The notes: generated by a model not told the origin, from the letters alone. DNA of 64,000 nt from Streptomyces beigongshangae (GCF_019710745.1 NZ_JAHKJW010000018.1:62001-126000), one strand, 5' to 3'; positions 43,402 through 52,778 are shown, numbered from the stretch's first letter. Translations and numbers: made by a program.

Positions 43402-44360
43402 ACCCCGCGACCAACCCCGCACCGAACGGAAGCTGGCGGATCTTTCGCGGTGACGGCGTCCAGCGCAGTGTGGTCATGCCGCCGGCCCCGCCGTGGCGGC
43501 GCTTCACGTCGGCGCAGCGGCCGCCCGCACCGCTGCCGTACCTGATTTCCTCCCAGCACGCCGATGTGGTCAACGCCGCGCTGCACCTGCGCCGGCCGCT
43601 CCTGGTGACCGGACCCGCCGGCACCGGGAAGTCGTCGCTCGCCCGGGCCGTCACCCATGAGCTGGCCCTCGGCGATCTGCTGCGCTGGCCCGTCAACAGC
43701 CGCTCCGGCGTCCAGGACGCGCTCTACCGGTACGACGCCATCGGGCGATTACGGGAGACGACTCTCAGCCGGGACCGCCCCGGGACGGAACCCTCCATCG
43801 GCAGTTTCATCCGGCTGGGACCGCTCGGCACGGCGCTGACACCCGCCGGAGCACCCCGGGTGCTGCTGGTCGACGAGATGGACAAGGGCGACGTGGATCT
43901 GCCCAACGACCTGCTGACGGTGTTCGAGGAAGGCGTCTTCGAGATCCCCGAGCTGGTACGGCTGCCGGCGGACACACCGGTCGTCGATGTCATGACGGCC
44001 GACCACGAGGGGACCGTGAGCGTCGAGCGGGGACGGGTGCAGTGCACCGAGTTCCCCGTCGTCGTCATCACCAGCAACGGCGAGCGGGACTTCCCGCCCG
44101 CGTTCCTGCGCCGCTGCATCCGGCTCGACCTGCCGGTGCCGGACGAGGAACGACTGCGCGCGATCGTCACCGCCCACCTGGGCCCCGACGTCCTGCTCGA
44201 CGTCGACGACCTCCTCCAGGCATTCCTGCGCCGCAGGGCACCCGGGGAACTCGCCACCGACCAACTGCTCAACGCCGTGTTCCTGCGGGTCGGGGGTGTG
44301 GACCTGGACGCGGAGGGGCTGCTGGACGCCGTACTGCACCAACTGTCAGGGGCTGTCTGA
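43398..44360 (+). CDS. MoxR family AAA+ ATPase
   Basis: A 320-residue AAA+ ATPase. Walker A GPAGTGKS at 72-79, Walker B VLLVDE at 155-160, sensor-1 Asn227 in VITSNGERDFPPAF, and the Arg-finger/sensor region FLRRCIRLDL at 237-246. Such MoxR ATPases act with vWA and VMAP proteins as an energised switch. Residue Leu118 is coded by TTA (43749-43751), rare in Streptomyces and dependent on bldA tRNA. ATG overlaps the protease stop (ATGA), and the next gene starts 3 bp after this one ends. Confidence 0.88.
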   Translation: MNPATNPAPNGSWRIFRGDGVQRSVVMPPAPPWRRFTSAQRPPAPLPYLISSQHADVVNAALHLRRPLLVTGPAGTGKSSLARAVTHELALGDLLRWPVNSRSGVQDALYRYDAIGRLRETTLSRDRPGTEPSIGSFIRLGPLGTALTPAGAPRVLLVDEMDKGDVDLPNDLLTVFEEGVFEIPELVRLPADTPVVDVMTADHEGTVSVERGRVQCTEFPVVVITSNGERDFPPAFLRRCIRLDLPVPDEERLRAIVTAHLGPDVLLDVDDLLQAFLRRRAPGELATDQLLNAVFLRVGGVDLDAEGLLDAVLHQLSGAV

Positions 44361-44362
44361 CC

Positions 44363-47300
44363 ATGACGGACCCGGACCCGCGACTCGGCGCGGCTCTGCG
44401 GATCCTCAAGAACGTGGGTCAGGACCTCGATCCGCAGGAGGTGCTCGACGTACTGTGGCTGGCCCGAGCGCTGTCCGGGGACGGCAGCAGCGGCGGCGGC
44501 ACCGCCGACGCCGACGGTGAGGCCGGTGGAGGAGAGCTCCCGCTCGCCCGGACCCTGGCCTCGGTGCACCGGCTCCGGGAGAGCGGGGCACCGGGCCCCG
44601 ACCGCGCAAACGGGGCGACCGCCCGGGAGGGCGACGGGCCGTCCGGGACGCCGGAGTCCGGTGGGCCGTCGCCCGCCGATCCGGAGTTGCACGCGGGCTC
44701 GCTGCGCGACCCCCTGCCGGACGGACCGGACGCGGACGCCCCTCCCGAGGCATCCCGGCAGGATCCCTTTCCCCCGCCCCCGAAGGAGAAGTCGGCGCTG
44801 CCGCTGCGGGTGCCGGAGGACAAGGCCCTGCCGCTGCAACTGGAGACCGGCAGGGCCCTGCGGCGGCTGAAGATCAAGGTCGCCAGCAACCGCCGCCAGG
44901 AACTCGACGAACGGGCCACCGCGGCCGTCCTGGCGGAGACCCGGCTGCCGGACGTCGTGATGCGTCCCGCCCGTGAACGGTGGCTCCACCTGGTGATGGT
45001 GGTCGACGACGGGCTGTCCATGCTTCTGTGGCACCGGCTCGCCACGGAACTGCGGACGGCGATGCAGCGCCTCGGCGCGTTCCGCTCCCTCCGCGTCCTC
45101 GGCCTCGACACCCGTACCAGCGGCGGCGCGCCGAGTCTGCGCGGGCGCCCTTTCGACCCGCACAGCTCCACGATGTCGCCCTCGGTGCTCACCGACCCCT
45201 CGGGCCGGACCCTGGTCCTCGTGGTCAGTGACGGCATGGGCGCGGCCTGGCGCCGCGGAAGCATGCACGGCGTACTGCTGGAATGGGCGGCGGCCGGCCC
45301 GGTGGCCGTCGTGCACGCCCTGCCGCCCAGGCTGTGGGCGGGCTCCGGCATCCAGGCCGACCGCTGGCAGGCCACCACACGACGGCCGGGAGGCGCCAAC
45401 ACCTCCTGGGACGTCACCGACCGGGTACTGCCCACGGTCCTGGTGGATTTCGCCGGGGTGCCGGTCCCGGTCCTCGAACCGACCCCGCAGGCGCTGCGCG
45501 ACTGGGCCAGGCTCATCACCTCACCGGGCACCACCGTGGAGCTGCCGCTGCTGTCCCGCCCCCGCGAGCACGAGGCGGTCGCGAGGTCCCGGGCGGCGGG
45601 GCACCTCCAGCACTTCCGGGACGCCGCCTCCCCCGAGGCGTACCGGCTGGCCGCGCACCTGGCCGCCGTGTCACCCGTCTCCGTACCGGTGATGAGGCTG
45701 GTGCAGTCCGCCGTGCCCTGGCAGGCCAGCACCGCACATCTGGCGGAGGTCTTCCTGAGTGGGCTCGTCCACCCCCATCCGGCGCCCGCGCCGGGTCCGC
45801 TGCCCGTCCAGCACCGGATCTTCGACTTCACCGAGGAGGCGAAGAGCGCGCTCCTGGACGCCGTCCCGAGCGCCGAACTGCTGCGCACCGGCCGCCGGAT
45901 CGGCCGCCGCCTCGAACAACTGGCGGGCCGATCACCGGACTTCCCCGCCTGGCTGGCCCATCCGGACGGAGCGGACACCCTGCCCTCGGCGTTTCGCTCC
46001 TTCACCGCCGTCGAGCGGCGGCTCATGGCCCGGTTCGGGGTGTCGATGGAACCGCCGCGCGCGGCCCTGCCGACGGCACGCCCCGACCGCGCGGCCCGGT
46101 GGAGCCCGCTCACCCCCGAGGACCCCCGGCGGCTGGGCGGGTTCCACCTGCACGGACGCCAGGTGGGCAACCGTACGATCGTCTACCTCGGCCGCGACTC
46201 CGGCGACCGGCAGGCGGCCGTGCGCGTGGTCCGGCCCGACCAGCCGGCCTCCACCCACCAGTTGCTCGTGACCGAGGCGGAGGCACTGCGGCGGATGGGC
46301 GGCCGGTACGCCCCGGAGCTGCTGGCCACCGGGTTGGACGAACGCCCGGCGTGGATCGCGACGGGCCTGCTGACCACGGCCGGCGGTCCGGACGCCCCAC
46401 TGCCCCGGCTGAGCGACCTGATCGGCCCCGATGCGCCGTACGGCAGCGGGTACCTCGACATCATCACCAGTCTCACCCTCGGCTGGCAGTTGGCGAACGC
46501 ACTCAACATCAGCCACCTGAAAGGGCTGGCACCGGCGGACCTCTCCGCCGACTCGGTGTTCGTCCTGAGCCGCCGTTCGATCGTCTTGGGCGGACTGTCG
46601 GACTGCGCCGTGGACGGAGAGTACGCGGGAGAGGGGCCCCTGCCGACAGCGGCCGGCAACGTCGAGTCACTCGGCCGGCTGCTTCAACTGGTCAGCGGCA
46701 AACCGCTCCCCGGACTGCCCGGTACGCCGGAGGGAATGCACCTGTGGCAGGGGGACACCTGGCAGCCGCTGCGCAAGCTGGTGCTGAAATGCCTCCTCCC
46801 GGACGCGGAGCAGCGGCCCACGTCGAGCGAGGTGGCGGAGGTGCTGGCCCGGTACGTGGCGATCGCGCGCGCCCTGCAGGGCGGTACGCCGGCAGCCACC
46901 ACCGCTCCGACCGCCGGGAGCAGGAGCGTGGCGGCCACGCCGCGTCCGCCGCTCACGGCGGCTGCCCGGGGCGGGTCCGACGGTGCCGTGCCCGGCCGCC
47001 CGGCTTCCGGGCGGGAGCAACCGGGCGTCGTGGCCCCTCCCGCCCGGTCCCCGGCACCGCGCATCGGCCGGTGGGCCCTGCTGCGGGGCATCGGGCTGGG
47101 CAGGGCCGCCCACCACCGGTCCGCCTCCCTTGCCCGGCGCCCCCTCGCATACGGCCGTCGCATCACCCTGGCGGGCGTTCACCCGAGCTGCGGCCGGGCC
47201 ACGACGACCCTGACGCTGGGAGCCGTCCTCGCCGCGTTGCGCGGCCGGCCGGTGCTGGCACTCGACGGGGCCCCCGCACGGGGGGACCTGCATCACCGGC

Positions 47301-47911
47301 TCGGTCCCGAGCACCGCCGGAGGCAGCGGGGCGCCGATCGCTCGACACTGCACGAGGCGACGACGCTGCCGGTGGGCACGTCACACGACGGGATCCGGCG
47401 GCTGGCGGCCACCACTCCGTCCGGCCTGGAGGTCCTCACGCACAGTGCCACCCACTCCGTACACAGTCCGGCGTACGGGGACGAGTACCGCAGGCTCATG
47501 GCACTGACGGCGCCGCACTACCCGGCTGTCCTGACCGACTGGGCCGGACTCCGGCTCGACCGGACCGCGGACGTCGTACTGGATCTGACGGACGTCCTGG
47601 TCGTCTGCTGCACCACCTCGGAGGAGTCCGTCGAGTCCGCCAAGCGCTTACTGGACCGGCTGCGCGAGAGCCGACCGGCTCTCGCCGACAACGCGATCGT
47701 GGTGGCGACGCGGCTCGGCGGCATCGTCAGGGACACCCGGGAAGCGCACATCCGCGGCCGGTTCAGCGGCCGGCCGGACCGCTGCCTGGTGGTGCCCTTC
47801 GACGCCCATCTGGCCGGCGACTGGGAGATCCGTCTCGACCGGATCAAGCCGCGCACCGCGGAAGTGTTCGTGCACCTCGCGGGGCGCGTGGTCGGCGATC
47901 CGCCGGACTGA
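44363..47911 (+). CDS. SAV_2336/vWA-like protein with pseudokinase and MinD/ParA-like C-terminus
   Basis: A 1182-residue multidomain protein. Residues 1-40 and 160-560 match SAV_2336-type proteins: DPQEVLDVLWLARAL, then the vWA-like strand VMVVDDGLSM, where the metal site reads DDGLS instead of the usual DxSxS. Residues about 590-835 resemble a Ser/Thr kinase, but the VAIK Lys is Arg621, HRD reads PAD and DFG reads GGL, so it is a pseudokinase. After a Pro/Ala linker, 930-1182 are MinD/ParA-like (GRRITLAGVHPSCGRATTTL), with Arg in place of the P-loop Lys. Codon 1096 is TTA. Last gene of the conflict operon. Confidence 0.75.
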   Translation: MTDPDPRLGAALRILKNVGQDLDPQEVLDVLWLARALSGDGSSGGGTADADGEAGGGELPLARTLASVHRLRESGAPGPDRANGATAREGDGPSGTPESGGPSPADPELHAGSLRDPLPDGPDADAPPEASRQDPFPPPPKEKSALPLRVPEDKALPLQLETGRALRRLKIKVASNRRQELDERATAAVLAETRLPDVVMRPARERWLHLVMVVDDGLSMLLWHRLATELRTAMQRLGAFRSLRVLGLDTRTSGGAPSLRGRPFDPHSSTMSPSVLTDPSGRTLVLVVSDGMGAAWRRGSMHGVLLEWAAAGPVAVVHALPPRLWAGSGIQADRWQATTRRPGGANTSWDVTDRVLPTVLVDFAGVPVPVLEPTPQALRDWARLITSPGTTVELPLLSRPREHEAVARSRAAGHLQHFRDAASPEAYRLAAHLAAVSPVSVPVMRLVQSAVPWQASTAHLAEVFLSGLVHPHPAPAPGPLPVQHRIFDFTEEAKSALLDAVPSAELLRTGRRIGRRLEQLAGRSPDFPAWLAHPDGADTLPSAFRSFTAVERRLMARFGVSMEPPRAALPTARPDRAARWSPLTPEDPRRLGGFHLHGRQVGNRTIVYLGRDSGDRQAAVRVVRPDQPASTHQLLVTEAEALRRMGGRYAPELLATGLDERPAWIATGLLTTAGGPDAPLPRLSDLIGPDAPYGSGYLDIITSLTLGWQLANALNISHLKGLAPADLSADSVFVLSRRSIVLGGLSDCAVDGEYAGEGPLPTAAGNVESLGRLLQLVSGKPLPGLPGTPEGMHLWQGDTWQPLRKLVLKCLLPDAEQRPTSSEVAEVLARYVAIARALQGGTPAATTAPTAGSRSVAATPRPPLTAAARGGSDGAVPGRPASGREQPGVVAPPARSPAPRIGRWALLRGIGLGRAAHHRSASLARRPLAYGRRITLAGVHPSCGRATTTLTLGAVLAALRGRPVLALDGAPARGDLHHRLGPEHRRRQRGADRSTLHEATTLPVGTSHDGIRRLAATTPSGLEVLTHSATHSVHSPAYGDEYRRLMALTAPHYPAVLTDWAGLRLDRTADVVLDLTDVLVVCCTTSEESVESAKRLLDRLRESRPALADNAIVVATRLGGIVRDTREAHIRGRFSGRPDRCLVVPFDAHLAGDWEIRLDRIKPRTAEVFVHLAGRVVGDPPD

Positions 47912-48137
47912 CCCCGCCGTCGGGCCGCCGGAAAAAATGATCGATCAAACGAGTCGGAAACGTCACACGGCACTTTCGGAAGGCCGTCGAAACGGGCAGG
48001 ATGAACAAGTTGGCGGCACTGAGTGCCGCCGATGAGCCCAATGGTCGACCCCGAGTGCACTCTCCTGCGCCAAATGGGGGATGGTAGAGACAGTCAGGGC
48101 ACCTCGAAGAAGAGGCACAACGTCGGTGAGGGATGAC
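47912..48137. promoter_or_regulatory. citA upstream region with two palindromes
   Basis: TGATCGATCA (47938-47947) is a perfect 10-bp palindrome in an A-rich tract just after the conflict operon. GGCGGCACT-G-AGTGCCGCC (48012-48030) is a perfect 9-bp dyad 107 bp before the citrate synthase start. One may end the upstream operon and the other regulate citA. Confidence 0.5.
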
Positions 48138-49436
48138 GTGAGCGAGCACACCAACAACGCTGTAGTACTGCGGTTCGGCGACGGCGAGTACACCTACCCG
48201 GTGATCGACAGCACCGTCGGCGACAAGGGCTTCGACATCGGGAAGCTCCGCGCCCAGACCGGTCTGGTGACGCTGGACAGCGGTTACGGGAACACCGCCG
48301 CCTATAAATCCGCGATCACGTATCTCGACGGTGAGCAGGGCATCCTCCGCTACCGCGGGTACCCGATCGAGCAGCTCGCCGAGAGCTCCACCTTCCTGGA
48401 GGTGGCCTCCCTGCTGATCAACGGCGAGCTGCCCACGGTCGACGAGCTCTCCACCTTCCAGAACGAGATCACGCAGCACACCCTGCTGCACGAGGACGTC
48501 AAGCGGTTCTTCCAGGGCTTCCCCCGCGACGCCCACCCGATGGCCATGCTGTCGTCGGTGGTCTCCGCGCTCTCGACGTTCTACCAGGACAGCCACAACC
48601 CCTTCGACGAGAAGCAGCGCCACCTCTCGACGATCCGGCTGCTCGCCAAGCTCCCGACGATCGCCGCGTACGCGTACAAGAAGTCGATCGGTCACCCGTT
48701 CGTCTATCCGCGCAACGACCTGGGCTACGTCGAGAACTTCCTGCGCATGACCTTCTCGGTCCCCGCGCAGGAGTACGAGCTCGACCCGGTCGTCGTCTCC
48801 GCGCTCGACAAGCTGCTCATCCTGCACGCGGACCACGAGCAGAACTGTTCGACCTCCACCGTGCGCCTGGTGGGCTCGTCGCAGGCGAACATGTTCGCCT
48901 CGATCTCCGCCGGCATCAGCGCCCTGTGGGGCCCCCTGCACGGCGGCGCCAACCAGTCCGTCCTGGAGATGCTGGAAGGCATCCAGGCCAACGGCGGCGA
49001 CGTCGACTCCTTCATCCGCAAGGTGAAGAACAAGGAGGACGGCGTCCGCCTGATGGGCTTCGGCCACCGGGTGTACAAGTCCTTCGACCCGCGCGCGAAG
49101 ATCATCAAGGCTGCCGCGCACGACGTCCTCTCGGCCCTCGGCAAGTCCGACGAGCTGCTGGACATCGCGCTCAAGCTGGAGGAGCACGCGCTCTCCGACG
49201 ACTACTTCGTCTCGCGCAACCTCTACCCGAACGTCGACTTCTACACCGGTCTGATCTACCGGGCCATGGGCTTCCCGACCGAGATGTTCACGGTCCTGTT
49301 CGCCCTCGGCCGGCTGCCGGGCTGGATCGCCCAGTGGCACGAGATGATCAAGGAGCCGGGGTCTCGCATCGGCCGTCCGCGGCAGATCTACACGGGTGTG
49401 GTCGAGCGGGACTTCACGCCTGTCGAGCAGCGCTGA
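48138..49436 (+). CDS. citA: Citrate synthase
   Basis: A 432-residue hexameric-type citrate synthase condensing oxaloacetate and acetyl-CoA in the TCA cycle. The N-terminus (FGDGEYTYPVIDSTVGDKGF) and catalytic elements are all present: ILHADHEQNCSTS, WGPLHGGANQSVLEML (active-site His), GFGHRVYKSFDPRAKI (second His) and NVDFYTG (Asp). GTG at 48138 is chosen because GAGGG lies 5 bases upstream and homologues begin about here; GTG at 48126 is the alternative. Monocistronic with a long upstream region. Confidence 0.97.
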   Translation: MSEHTNNAVVLRFGDGEYTYPVIDSTVGDKGFDIGKLRAQTGLVTLDSGYGNTAAYKSAITYLDGEQGILRYRGYPIEQLAESSTFLEVASLLINGELPTVDELSTFQNEITQHTLLHEDVKRFFQGFPRDAHPMAMLSSVVSALSTFYQDSHNPFDEKQRHLSTIRLLAKLPTIAAYAYKKSIGHPFVYPRNDLGYVENFLRMTFSVPAQEYELDPVVVSALDKLLILHADHEQNCSTSTVRLVGSSQANMFASISAGISALWGPLHGGANQSVLEMLEGIQANGGDVDSFIRKVKNKEDGVRLMGFGHRVYKSFDPRAKIIKAAAHDVLSALGKSDELLDIALKLEEHALSDDYFVSRNLYPNVDFYTGLIYRAMGFPTEMFTVLFALGRLPGWIAQWHEMIKEPGSRIGRPRQIYTGVVERDFTPVEQR

Positions 49437-49483
49437 CGCTCCGCTCGCCCGTTGCCCGCAGGTTTTCGTCCGCGGGCCCGTTG

Positions 49484-49516
49484 TGGCTGGTCGCGCAGTT
49501 CCCCGCGGCCCTGACG
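49484..49516 (-). repeat. Dispersed intergenic element, copy 4
   Basis: Minus-strand reading GGCCGCGGGGAACTGCGCGA then CCAGCC, just after citA. Same core as the other copies. Confidence 0.7.
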
Positions 49517-49576
49517 GGCCCGCGGCCCTGGCGATCAGCCATGCCTCGAGTGCAGAAGTGAACGGACGCGATAAAG

Positions 49577-49624
49577 AAGGCGCCCCGCTGCCGGTCCCCC
49601 CACGGGCCGGAGTCGGGGCGCCTT
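49577..49624. terminator. 11-bp stem hairpin downstream of citA
   Basis: AAGGCGCCCCG (49577-49587) pairs exactly with CGGGGCGCCTT (49614-49624), with further GG/CC pairing inside. It is a likely terminator for citA or for an unrecognised transcript from the right. Confidence 0.65.
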
Positions 49625-50027
49625 CCCATGTCCCGGTGCGGATTCCCCCCACGGGATCCGGCCGGGCGTCCGAAGGCAGCGCCTGAATCGCTGCGGTGCG
49701 GTCTGCCGGGACCCGTACACACGGGAGGGCCGCTCAAAGCTCCCCGCTGTACGCGCCCCGGCAACGCAGTTCCGAGAACGTCCCCCAAGACGCTCCCAGA
49801 TGCCAGAAACGCCCCCCAAGACGTGTCTGACATCGTCAATCTAGACTCACGAACCCCTTCGATGGTTACGTTGGCAGTACTGTGATCTGCGTCTCTTCCC
49901 TTTGTGCCGAAGGTGTCCGCGAGGCCCGATATGACTATCGGGACCAAGCGTAAGGAAGATGCGCACCTCGTGTGAAGAGCTTATGTGAAGGGGCGTCCCG
50001 GACTCTAGGGGGACTCCTGCCTGTTCA

Positions 50028-52382
50028 TCATGAAAACGCCCTGAGCCGAAGGCTGTTCGTCACCACGAACACCGAGGAGAACGCCATGGCCGCTCCCGCG
50101 ATCATCGGGTTCAGCAGTCCCGCAGCGGCCAGCGGCAGCGCCGCCACGTTGTAGCCGAAGGCCCAGACCAGGTTCCCCTTGATCGTGGAGAGGGTCCTGC
50201 GCGACAGCCGGATCGCGTCGGCGGCCGTCCGCAGATCCCCCCGTACGAGCGTCAGGTCGCTCGCCTCGATCGCCGCGTCCGTCCCGGTGCCCATCGCGAG
50301 GCCGAGATCCGCGGTGGCGAGGGCGGCCGCGTCGTTGACGCCGTCGCCCACCATCGCCACGACCCGCCCCTCGGCCCGCAGCCGCTCGATCACGCCGACC
50401 TTCTCCTCGGGCAGCACCCCGGCGATCACGTCGGCCGGGTCGATGCCGACGGTCCGGGCCACGGACTCGGCGACGGTCCGGTTGTCCCCGGTCAGCAGCA
50501 TCGGGGTGAGCCCCAGGGCGCGCAGCGCGCGGACCGCCTCCGCGCTGGTCTCCTTCACGGCGTCGGCGACGGTCACGACCCCGTGCGCCGTACCGTCCCA
50601 GGCGACGGCCACGGCGGTACGCCCCTCCTCCTCGGCCCGCGCCGTGTGCGCGGCCAGCGCGTCGGGGAGCGCGATCCCGGCGTCCGCCAGGAGGCGGGTC
50701 CGGCCCACGAGCACCGCACGGCCCTCGACCGTGCCGCGGACGCCGAGCCCGGGGACGTTCTCGAAGCCCTGTACGGCCGGCAGGGGCCCGGTCCGCTCCT
50801 GCGCGCCCCCGGCGACGGCCCGGGCGATCGGATGCTCCGAGGCGTGCTCCAGGGCCCCCGCGAGCCGCAGGACCCGCCCCCGCCCCGCGTCGGTGCCGTC
50901 GGCCGCGTGCACCTCGTGCAGGGTCATGCGACCGGTCGTCACCGTTCCGGTCTTGTCCAGGACGACCGTGTCGACGCGCCGGGTGGACTCCAGCACCTCG
51001 GGGCCCTTGATGAGGATGCCGAGCTGGGCGCCGCGGCCCGTACCGACCATGAGGGCGGTGGGGGTGGCCAGTCCCAGGGCGCACGGGCAGGCGATGATCA
51101 GTACGGCGACGGCCGAGGTGAACGCGGCGGCCGTGTCACCGGTGGTGCCGAGCCAGACCCCGAAGGTGCCGGCCGCGATCAGCAGCACCACGGGCACGAA
51201 GATCCCGGAGATCCGGTCGGCGAGGCGCTGCACCCGCGCCTTGCCGTTCTGCGCGTCCTCCACGAGCCGTGCCATCCGGGCGAGCTGGGTGTCGGCGCCG
51301 ACCCGGGCCGCCTCGACGAGCAGCCGCCCGCCGGCGTTCACGGTCGCCCCGGTGACGGCCGAACCGACCGTCACGTCCACCGGCACCGACTCGCCCGTCA
51401 GCATCGACACGTCGACCGCCGAGGTCCCCTCGACGACGGTGCCGTCGGTGGCGACCTTCTCGCCGGGCCGTACGACGAAGCGGTCGCCCACGGCCAGCGC
51501 GGCCACCGGGACGCGGACCTCACGGCCGTCCCGGACGACGGAGACGTCCTTCGCGCCCAGTTCCATCAGGGAGCGCAGGGCGGCGCCCGCCCGCCGCTTG
51601 GAGCGGGCCTCCAGATAGCGGCCGAGGAGGATGAGGGCCACCACGCCCGCGGCCACCTCCAGGTAGATCGCCGAGGAGCCCTGCGCACGGGAGACGGTGA
51701 GGGAGAAGCCCTCGTCCCGCATGCCGTCCATGCCCTCCATGCCTCCCGTGCCCGCGTCGCCCCGGAACAGGGCCCACAGGGACCAGCCGAACGCGGCCAG
51801 CGTGCCGGTCGAGACGAGCGTGTCCATGGTGGCGGCGCCGTGCCGGGCGTTCTTGAACGCGGCCCGGTGGAAGGGCAGCCCGCCCCAGACGACGACCGGC
51901 GCGGTCAGGGTCAGCGCGAGCCACTGCCAGTCGTCGAACTGGAGCGCCGGGATCATCGACAGCAGGACGACGGGGGCGGCGAGCAGCGCCGAGACGAGGA
52001 GGCGTTCGCGCAGCGCGGCCAGCTCGGGGTCGCGCTCCGCCGCGGGGCCTCCGGCGACGGACCCGGCGGACCCGGCGGACCCTGCGGACTCCGGGACCTC
52101 CGAGATCTCCGGGGGCTTCGGCGACGGTGGGGGTTCCTCCGCCGTGTAGCCCGTCCTCGCCACGGTGGCGATCAGGTCGGCGACCGCCACCCCGTCCCCG
52201 TACGAGACCTTCGCCTTCTCCGTCGCGTAATTCACGGTGGCGGTGACGCCGTCCATGCGGTTGAGCTTCTTCTCGACCCGGGCCGCGCAGGAGGCGCAGG
52301 TCATCCCCCCGATGGTCAACTCGACCCGGGAGAGCGCGCCGGCCTCCTCGGTCCCGGTGGTCGCTGCGGTGGTACTGCTCAT
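50028..52382 (-). CDS. copA: Copper-exporting P1B-type ATPase
   Basis: A 784-residue membrane ATPase pumping Cu(I) out. One N-terminal metal-binding domain has GMTCASC near residue 26. Membrane helices follow, with the metal-site motif ACPCALGLATP near 430, the phosphorylated Asp in DKTGTVTTG near 476, SEHPIARAV near 505 and GDGVNDAAAL near 685. Residues 90-125 are a Pro/Gly-rich linker. copZ lies upstream on the same strand with 156 bp between, and a CsoR-type site governs the cluster. ATG start with GGAGC upstream. Confidence 0.95.
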   Translation of the reverse strand: MSSTTAATTGTEEAGALSRVELTIGGMTCASCAARVEKKLNRMDGVTATVNYATEKAKVSYGDGVAVADLIATVARTGYTAEEPPPSPKPPEISEVPESAGSAGSAGSVAGGPAAERDPELAALRERLLVSALLAAPVVLLSMIPALQFDDWQWLALTLTAPVVVWGGLPFHRAAFKNARHGAATMDTLVSTGTLAAFGWSLWALFRGDAGTGGMEGMDGMRDEGFSLTVSRAQGSSAIYLEVAAGVVALILLGRYLEARSKRRAGAALRSLMELGAKDVSVVRDGREVRVPVAALAVGDRFVVRPGEKVATDGTVVEGTSAVDVSMLTGESVPVDVTVGSAVTGATVNAGGRLLVEAARVGADTQLARMARLVEDAQNGKARVQRLADRISGIFVPVVLLIAAGTFGVWLGTTGDTAAAFTSAVAVLIIACPCALGLATPTALMVGTGRGAQLGILIKGPEVLESTRRVDTVVLDKTGTVTTGRMTLHEVHAADGTDAGRGRVLRLAGALEHASEHPIARAVAGGAQERTGPLPAVQGFENVPGLGVRGTVEGRAVLVGRTRLLADAGIALPDALAAHTARAEEEGRTAVAVAWDGTAHGVVTVADAVKETSAEAVRALRALGLTPMLLTGDNRTVAESVARTVGIDPADVIAGVLPEEKVGVIERLRAEGRVVAMVGDGVNDAAALATADLGLAMGTGTDAAIEASDLTLVRGDLRTAADAIRLSRRTLSTIKGNLVWAFGYNVAALPLAAAGLLNPMIAGAAMAFSSVFVVTNSLRLRAFS

Positions 52383-52538
52383 GTCCGTGCTCCAAGGGAC
52401 GGACCGGGTCGTACGGAGCCGGAGCCGGCCGGCCGGTACGAACCGGCGCGGCCCGGTGTGACCCGGTGCGATGAGGTGCTGCGAGGTGAGGTGGAGTTCG
52501 CTGCCGTGCGGTGGGCGGAAGGTGTGCGCCGTCGTCCG

Positions 52539-52778
52539 TCAGGCCCGGCCGGCGAGCTCGAAACCGGCCTCGTCGACGGCGGCTCGCACGGCCTCCTCGT
52601 CGAGCGGGGCGGCGGAGACCACGGTCACCTCGCCGGTGGAGGCGACGGCCTTCACCGAGGTGACGCCGGCGATCCCGGAGATCTCACCGGAGACCGCGCC
52701 CTCGCAGTGTCCGCAGCTCATCCCGCTTACCCGGTAGACGGTGGTGACGGAGCCGGAGGTGTCGGTGTGGGCGGTCAT
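52539..52778 (-). CDS. copZ: Copper chaperone, heavy-metal-associated domain
   Basis: A 79-residue HMA-fold chaperone with metal motif GMSCGHCEGAV near residue 19 and the typical ending EAVRAAVDEAGFELAG. It delivers Cu(I) to the CopA ATPase encoded next. The ATG at 52778 is preferred because upstream codons come from a 9-bp tandem repeat (STISTIS). Confidence 0.93.
   Translation of the reverse strand: MTAHTDTSGSVTTVYRVSGMSCGHCEGAVSGEISGIAGVTSVKAVASTGEVTVVSAAPLDEEAVRAAVDEAGFELAGRA

Larger units (their letters stand above)
49437..50027. other. 591-bp region without a supportable gene
   Basis: Contains dispersed element copy 4, the hairpin at 49577-49624, and a less GC-rich tract at 49820-49960. 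Several short open frames cross it on both strands but none has a convincing ribosome site with conserved-looking composition. A minus-strand frame from ATG 49833 (MSDTSWGAFLASGSVLGDVL) begins plausibly but runs into the repeats. Confidence 0.6.

Noticed and set aside
49414..49833. Minus-strand frame starting MSDTSWGAFLASGSVLG
   Set aside because: Most of its length lies in the hairpin and repeat element; only a region note was kept.
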